Assembly: GCA_002350615.1 (NCBI GenBank)
Contig: DEFD01000013.1
Location: 86,950-97,601 of the forward strand
DNA from: Bacteroidales bacterium UBA2861
GTDB taxonomy: Bacteria > Bacteroidota > Bacteroidia > Bacteroidales > UBA932
Length of the DNA stretch: 10,652 bases
Reading direction: 5' to 3'
Position numbers and translations under genes: made by a program. Positions 6,648 through 10,652 of the stretch are shown one piece after another. Positions within the stretch are counted from its first letter, which is position 1. Every line of letters begins with the position of its first letter. The notes beneath the pieces were generated by a model. That model ran no database searches. It was given only the letters and a program-made list of their open reading frames with translations, and had not been told where the DNA came from.

Positions 6648-8843
6648 TTACAGCTGAACCGCCTCATCCCTGACGCAGCGCAAAGTGGAACTTGTCGCCT
6701 TTTCAGAGGAGACGTCACCGATGCTGAAACTCTTGCTGTAATATGTAAGCAGGTAGGCTCCGGTCTTGTTGGTAGGGGCCGAAGGATCGTTGATACCCGC
6801 ATTGGCGTTGCAATTGTATCTTGCACCGTGCTTGTTCTGGCTGGATGTCCTATTGGACCAGGCGGCGTTGGAGCACCATTGTCCGCCGGCGTACGGCCAG
6901 TAGTCATATCCGCCTCCCTGAAGGGGATATGCTATTACGGAACAGTCGGAGAACGGATTGTCCTTTACGATGTACCTTGATTCCTGGTTCGGGTGGGCGT
7001 TTGCAAGTTCCCACCTTTCACCGCCAAGGTAAAGGGCAAGCATCAGAGCCGGATCCGCCACCCTGTAGCCTTCGGGACAAGGATCGTAGATGGTCTTGTG
7101 TCCAACGAGTTTGGAAGGAAGATTGGAACTGTAGTTCCTGTTTTCGTTTCCCCACAGACTGTTGTCCTGATCCACCATCCAGTTGCCCCTGGTGTTGCAT
7201 GCCTCGTTGTTGTTCTTTGCGAAGAAGGTCTGAGGATGGGCAATGCTGTAGGCTATGTCAACCTCATTCGTGGCTGTGGTTTTGCTGTATCCGGCCAGCT
7301 GGTCCCAAGGGAACGGGTCTTTCCGTCCCCACTGGAAATAGGCCCAGCTGAAGCTCTCCTTGATGGCTCCGTCGAAGCGGCCTTCGGGATTCATCTTTCC
7401 GATTTCGGCGCTCTTCGCATTGCTGTAGGGCTGTCCGAGGATACGGTCCATGACATCGTACTCGAATCCTGCGTAATGCACATATCCTACCGGATCTCCG
7501 CTATGATACTTGCATATCATGAAGGACCACAGGATGTTGTAATCCTCGTCGTAGATGGCCACGGTTCCCCATGCTCCGCGCGCGGTGTCGCTCTGGACAT
7601 TCACGGTGATGCTGTAGTCGGGACCGATCTCCCTGGTAGGTCTTGTCTCATGCGTGGTCACGCCGTCGGGCATCTCGAGGAGACCTCTGGAAGCGCATTC
7701 CGACGGTACGAGGAGCCCGTAGTACTTGGGTTCGTGGAGTTTCGTTATGTCTCCGCGGCCTTTTACCTCAAAGGTGAAGGCGTTCTTCTCACCCTGCTTG
7801 CTTTCCACATAGAAAGTATTCTGCGGACCATAGGCCCATTTGCCGAGAAGATCGCGCGAGTCGGAGGGAGCGTACCACTTCAGGGATCCGTTTTCCAGGC
7901 TTATCCCTTCCATGTTCACCGTATATATGGTGCCTGGCTCGAGGATAAGGTCTCCCTCGATGAAATCACTGAGGGACATGGGAAGGTTGATCTCCGATTG
8001 ACCGTCGCCCTGATAATTGAGCATGACGCACCAGTCGCCTTCGCTGTAGTCGCCAGGGACTGCCGCTATGCAGAGTTCCTGTACCGGTTCGTTCCCTGAA
8101 AACTCATTGTCGCTGAGGCTGGCGCTGATTATCGAACTGCCGTTGGCTTCAATGCTGACAGTCTCATCCTCGATATCCACTGCGACGTCGCCGGCAATGT
8201 TGCATTTCCCGTTGAGGTCGATGAGTTTCACTCCCTTGAGCTGTCTTCCCGCAAGCTCTTCGCTTGAGACTACGAAGCGGATGTAGGAGCTCAGATGCTT
8301 CATGGTGAAGTCTATCATGATCTCCTCCTCTTCTGCATCGGCGGCCTTTACGTCGGCAAGGGCCACGGCTATGCCGCTCCAGCCGATTTTATGGTCGTTG
8401 GTGCTGCCAAGGACCTGTTCTGCCGGCACGGCGCTGTGAAGGATACCTTCGGCGTCGAGAGTCACGGAAGATTTGTAAGGGAAATAGACCAGGAACTTTT
8501 CGTCATTGAAGACAGGATATGCCAGGTCGTTGTCCACTATGTAGAAAATACCCTGGGCCTTGCCTTCGGAAGATGAAAGAAGCCTGGACCATACATTGTT
8601 GTTAGCTGTTTCGCTGCGGTCGTAGCTGAATATGCCGATTTCGTCTTCGACACTCCATGTGAGAGGCCTCTTGCCTTCCTGGGCTTCGCCGTACGAAAGG
8701 CGGGAGGAAGGGGAGAAGGAACCCCTGAGTGAAATCCTGCCGGAGGCATTGTCCCTGCCTGCCGGACGGCTTTCCTCCACGCTGCAGCCGGCCAGTACAA
8801 GTGCCGCGGCTGCCGATATGCTGAAGTAAAGTATCTTTCTCAT
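6648..8843 (-). CDS. Large lipoprotein with fimbrillin-like N-terminus and FISUMP-like C-terminus
   Basis: This 731-residue protein has a lipoprotein signal peptide with lipobox LAGC and lipidated Cys20; SVEESR after it could favour surface display. Residues about 35-315 look like a fimbrillin/Mfa1-like domain, with the family landmark LTWSVEDEIGIFSYD (61-75). The C-terminal half resembles proteins with the Fibrobacter succinogenes major paralogous (FISUMP) type domain: ILWSFMICKY (437-446), YDVMDRILGQPY (462-473), AYFQWGRKDPFPW (501-513), KTIYDPCPEGYRV (583-595), and a terminal STLRCVRD (719-726). Relatives normally have MDRNLG; here it is MDRILG. Such proteins are predicted surface lipoproteins; adhesion is possible but unproven. 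The start has GGGGG 4 bases upstream and lies 12 bases after the previous lipoprotein gene, so the two form an operon. It is convergent with the transglycosylase gene and shares its terminator. Confidence 0.82.
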   Translation of the reverse strand: MRKILYFSISAAAALVLAGCSVEESRPAGRDNASGRISLRGSFSPSSRLSYGEAQEGKRPLTWSVEDEIGIFSYDRSETANNNVWSRLLSSSEGKAQGIFYIVDNDLAYPVFNDEKFLVYFPYKSSVTLDAEGILHSAVPAEQVLGSTNDHKIGWSGIAVALADVKAADAEEEEIMIDFTMKHLSSYIRFVVSSEELAGRQLKGVKLIDLNGKCNIAGDVAVDIEDETVSIEANGSSIISASLSDNEFSGNEPVQELCIAAVPGDYSEGDWCVMLNYQGDGQSEINLPMSLSDFIEGDLILEPGTIYTVNMEGISLENGSLKWYAPSDSRDLLGKWAYGPQNTFYVESKQGEKNAFTFEVKGRGDITKLHEPKYYGLLVPSECASRGLLEMPDGVTTHETRPTREIGPDYSITVNVQSDTARGAWGTVAIYDEDYNILWSFMICKYHSGDPVGYVHYAGFEYDVMDRILGQPYSNAKSAEIGKMNPEGRFDGAIKESFSWAYFQWGRKDPFPWDQLAGYSKTTATNEVDIAYSIAHPQTFFAKNNNEACNTRGNWMVDQDNSLWGNENRNYSSNLPSKLVGHKTIYDPCPEGYRVADPALMLALYLGGERWELANAHPNQESRYIVKDNPFSDCSVIAYPLQGGGYDYWPYAGGQWCSNAAWSNRTSSQNKHGARYNCNANAGINDPSAPTNKTGAYLLTYYSKSFSIGDVSSEKATSSTLRCVRDEAVQL

Positions 8844-8847
8844 GTTT

Positions 8848-8857
8848 CCCCCTTTTT
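8848..8857 (-). promoter_or_regulatory. Purine-rich ribosome binding site for the large lipoprotein
   Basis: On the minus strand AAAAAGGGGG ends 4 bases before the ATG (8843-8841) and overlaps the TAA of the upstream lipoprotein gene (8858-8856). This supports the chosen start and suggests translational coupling of the two genes. Confidence 0.4.
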
Positions 8858-9332
8858 AGAGTTCTTTGTCGATAAGGCTTCCGGCCTGGTCGTCCTGCCC
8901 GATGTTGTTATCGGGTTCGAGGGTGTGGAAGTCGATGCTGTCCACGCTGAGCACCTTGCCTTTGGAATCGTAACATACGACGAGGGAACAATAATCTTCA
9001 TCCGCCACGAGATACCTCAAAAAGGCAGTGTAGGGCGGATTGATGATTATGCCTTCTTTCCTTACGAACTCCGCAGTCTTCTGCTCGTCCCCGAGATCAG
9101 GAACTGATTTAAGAAGTGTCCGTTTCGCAATCGCGCTTACGGCTTTGCATAGTGCCGGCTGACCTCCGTCGTTGCTGATGCCGAGGACTGCCGTTGTGGA
9201 GGCAAGTTCGCTGACATTCAAACGGATATCCGGTGCCGCGGTCTTTTCATCTTTCCCGCATGAAGCGGCTGCAAGCATTAGCGCGGCCGCTGCGGTAAGA
9301 ATAAAAAGAAGTCTGTTCTTCATCGTTTTCAT
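8856..9332 (-). CDS. Small predicted surface lipoprotein of unknown function
   Basis: This 158-residue protein has a type II signal peptide: basic MKTMKNR, a hydrophobic Leu/Ala core and lipobox AASC with Cys25. The residues after the Cys (GKDEK) fit the K(D/E)2 lipoprotein export signal described in Bacteroidetes, so surface display is plausible. The mature part starts with IRLNVSELASTTAVLGIS and ends with SLVVCYDSKGKVLSVDSIDFHTLE, a pattern like the first and last strands of a fibronectin type III-like fold common in Bacteroidetes lipoproteins; this is a weak structural guess. I do not recognise the family. The ATG at 9332 or the in-frame ATG at 9323 could both serve; the second leaves a usable signal peptide. 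It lies 25 bases after atpK with no terminator between and 12 bases before the large lipoprotein gene. Confidence 0.78.
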   Translation of the reverse strand: MKTMKNRLLFILTAAAALMLAAASCGKDEKTAAPDIRLNVSELASTTAVLGISNDGGQPALCKAVSAIAKRTLLKSVPDLGDEQKTAEFVRKEGIIINPPYTAFLRYLVADEDYCSLVVCYDSKGKVLSVDSIDFHTLEPDNNIGQDDQAGSLIDKEL

Positions 9333-9357
9333 CTATTGGTTATGGTATTTACCTAAA

Positions 9358-9801
9358 TTATATGGCGAGAGTGAGCATCAGTGCTCCTACAAGTCCGAGA
9401 ATTGCGTAGAATTCAGGAAGGGCGGCGTAGATCAGGGTGTTGGTGAACACGTTGTGACCCTGGCTGATGCCGACGACACCGTTGGCGCAGACCTGGCCCT
9501 GGCGGATGGCGGAGATCAGACAGACGATACCGACGCACAGGCCGATCGCAAAGACGATGAAGCCGTTGGCCTGCGGATCCGAGGTCATCTTGCCGAGCAT
9601 GAGGAAGAAGGCCACGAAACCATAGATACCCTGCGTAGCCGGAAGGGCGGACAGGACAAGGTAGTTACCGGAGCCTTCCGGTTTGATTTTCAAGGCGCCT
9701 TCCGCCGCATTGCCGACCGTAGTCGTGCCGATGGCGCTTCCGATACCACCCAGGATCAATACCAGACCCAGGCCGAGATAACCAAGTAAAGTACTAAGCA
9801 T
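9358..9801 (-). CDS. atpK: V-type ATPase proteolipid subunit K
   Basis: This 147-residue membrane rotor subunit forms the ion-carrying ring of the V/A-type ATPase. It is a double-hairpin protein with four hydrophobic segments (about 5-29, 49-71, 80-99 and 122-146). The second hairpin carries the ion-binding Glu130 in LPEFYAILG. The equivalent place in the first hairpin is LPATQGIYG, with Gln57 and no acid, so there is one carboxylate per protein. Leu53, Thr56, Gln57, Gln101 and Glu130 correspond in order and spacing to the Na+ ligands Leu61, Thr64, Gln65, Gln110 and Glu139 of Enterococcus hirae NtpK, with a one-residue shift after the first hairpin. A Na+-coupled enzyme is therefore likely. 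It lies 14 bases after subunit I, the usual order in Bacteroidetes V-ATPase operons. Confidence 0.96.
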   Translation of the reverse strand: MLSTLLGYLGLGLVLILGGIGSAIGTTTVGNAAEGALKIKPEGSGNYLVLSALPATQGIYGFVAFFLMLGKMTSDPQANGFIVFAIGLCVGIVCLISAIRQGQVCANGVVGISQGHNVFTNTLIYAALPEFYAILGLVGALMLTLAI

Positions 9802-9815
9802 AATAATTGGATTGT

Positions 9816-10652
9816 TTATTGATTATTGTTTGTTTTCTGTAAAGGGGTATAGTTTCGCGGGCTGGTCTCGTAACCGGAGTTCTTGAAGAATTCCAGGAAG
9901 TTGAGTCGCAGCGGGTGGACGAAGGCGCCGAGAGCGCACATCGCCAGGTTGAGGGTATGACCGATGATGACGATCAGGATGAAGCCGACCCATCCGAGGA
10001 TGCTGGAGCCGTCGCCCCGGGCCATCAGGCCGATGGAGTTGAAGGCAAATCCCAGCATGGCGCCGGCCAGGCCCAGTGCGTAAAGACGCAGGTAGCTCAG
10101 GACGTCGCCCAGCAGGCCGGTTACCGTATTGTAGGTTTCCCACAGGCCGGAGCCGATGTTCAGCAGGGGATTGCGGTGCAGGTCGTTGAGCAGGAAGATC
10201 CCCGCGCCGGACAGGACGCCCAGTACGATGATGATCCATTTCGTGACGGCCTTGTCCAGCACGCCGGTGAGGGCGATGCCTCCGACAATCACGCCGCCGA
10301 CGATCAGCAGGGTCCATCCCCAGGTGCCGAGCGAATTGGCGAATCCGTTGTTCTTGGTCGTATTGATGGCCTTGACGACCATCGCCAGGCACAGGTGGAA
10401 AATACCCACGATCAGGGCCAGCACCATGGTGCCGTCATATCCGGCGATCTTGGACGGAAGCATGATCTTCTTCAGGCTGTCCGGGATCCAGCTCACCTCC
10501 AGCAGGTCGATGGAGAAGAAGGTATGGAACAGGAAGCCGATGACGGTCGTGCCGATGCCGAGGGTGACCACGAGCGGGGCCATGTCGGCGAAGCCCTTGA
10601 CCTTCTTCAGCAGGAAGCCGACCAGGATCAGCAGGAGTCCGTATCCGCAGTC
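9816..10652 (-). CDS. atpI: V-type ATPase subunit I, C-terminal membrane part (5' end outside window)
   Basis: The frame stays open to the window edge, giving the last 278 residues; the Met at 10583 is internal. The visible part is the membrane domain of the V/A-type a/I stator subunit, which forms the ion half-channels beside the K ring. It opens with DCGYGLLLILVGFLLKK, the conserved D-x-GYG segment after the first helices, and contains about seven hydrophobic segments. The essential arginine lies in LSYLRLYALGLAGAML (Arg189 of the fragment), followed by the conserved GHTLN and FVHPLRLNFLEFF blocks near the end. A polar, Asn/Gln-rich tail closes the protein. The other V-ATPase genes should lie to the right, outside the window, together with the operon promoter. 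Confidence 0.95.
   Translation of the reverse strand, partial: DCGYGLLLILVGFLLKKVKGFADMAPLVVTLGIGTTVIGFLFHTFFSIDLLEVSWIPDSLKKIMLPSKIAGYDGTMVLALIVGIFHLCLAMVVKAINTTKNNGFANSLGTWGWTLLIVGGVIVGGIALTGVLDKAVTKWIIIVLGVLSGAGIFLLNDLHRNPLLNIGSGLWETYNTVTGLLGDVLSYLRLYALGLAGAMLGFAFNSIGLMARGDGSSILGWVGFILIVIIGHTLNLAMCALGAFVHPLRLNFLEFFKNSGYETSPRNYTPLQKTNNNQ

Noticed and set aside
6993..8099. 368-codon plus-strand open frame opposite the large lipoprotein
   Set aside because: The minus-strand protein has a signal peptide, lipobox and family motifs; the plus-strand frame shows none and is best read as a shadow.
8225..8231. GTTTCAC as half of a parS site
   Set aside because: The matching half GTGAAAC does not follow; the site is inside the lipoprotein gene, and I saw no complete GTTTCACGTGAAAC-like palindrome by eye.
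9351..9375. Possible minus-strand promoter between atpK and the small lipoprotein (TAATTTAG-like)
   Set aside because: It has one mismatch to TAnnTTTG at a key base and no TTG-type -33 element at the right distance, so it was not called.
10581..10583. ATG at 10583 as the start of a short subunit I gene
   Set aside because: The frame is open upstream to the window edge and encodes the conserved DCGYG segment, so this Met is internal.

Overview
The window looks like core chromosome of a Bacteroidales bacterium with roughly half G+C. The evidence is Bacteroidetes-type promoters (TAnnTTTG), a DUF5683 protein directly after parB, a V-type ATPase that ends in subunits I and K, and a fimbrillin-like lipoprotein with a C-terminal FISUMP-like domain. 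Rikenellaceae or a related gut family is possible, but the genus cannot be fixed from this sequence. I see no tRNA, rRNA, CRISPR array, insertion sequence or phage gene. The window is gene-dense and every intergenic gap is under about 70 bases.

Plus strand, 1-6599. The window opens in the 3' part of a gene for a probable outer-membrane beta-barrel protein, perhaps of the helix-hairpin-helix/barrel type. A 64-base gap with a Bacteroidetes promoter leads to obgE, a ribosome-assembly GTPase. obgE overlaps a PAP2-family membrane lipid phosphatase by ATGA. A second promoter of the same TATCTTTG type starts only two bases after the PAP2 stop and drives a tightly overlapping set: parA, parB, a DUF5683 membrane protein, and an MltD-like lytic transglycosylase with LysM repeats. 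These four join chromosome segregation to cell-wall remodelling. A perfect 28-bp palindrome at 6601-6628 closes the set.

Minus strand, 10652-6648. Reading right to left there is the C-terminal half of V-type ATPase subunit I (cut by the window edge), the proteolipid subunit K with what looks like a complete Na+-binding residue set, a small lipoprotein of unknown function, and a large mosaic lipoprotein (fimbrillin-like N-terminus, FISUMP-like C-terminus). Spacings are 12-25 bases with no terminator between them, so the two lipoproteins may be co-transcribed with the ATPase genes. The palindrome also serves as their terminator, because the two gene groups converge on it.

I did not find a clearly novel multi-gene system. 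The most unusual points are the internally duplicated DUF5683 protein, the two promoters placed so close to their start codons that the transcripts should be leaderless or nearly so, and the attachment of two envelope lipoprotein genes to the end of a V-ATPase operon.
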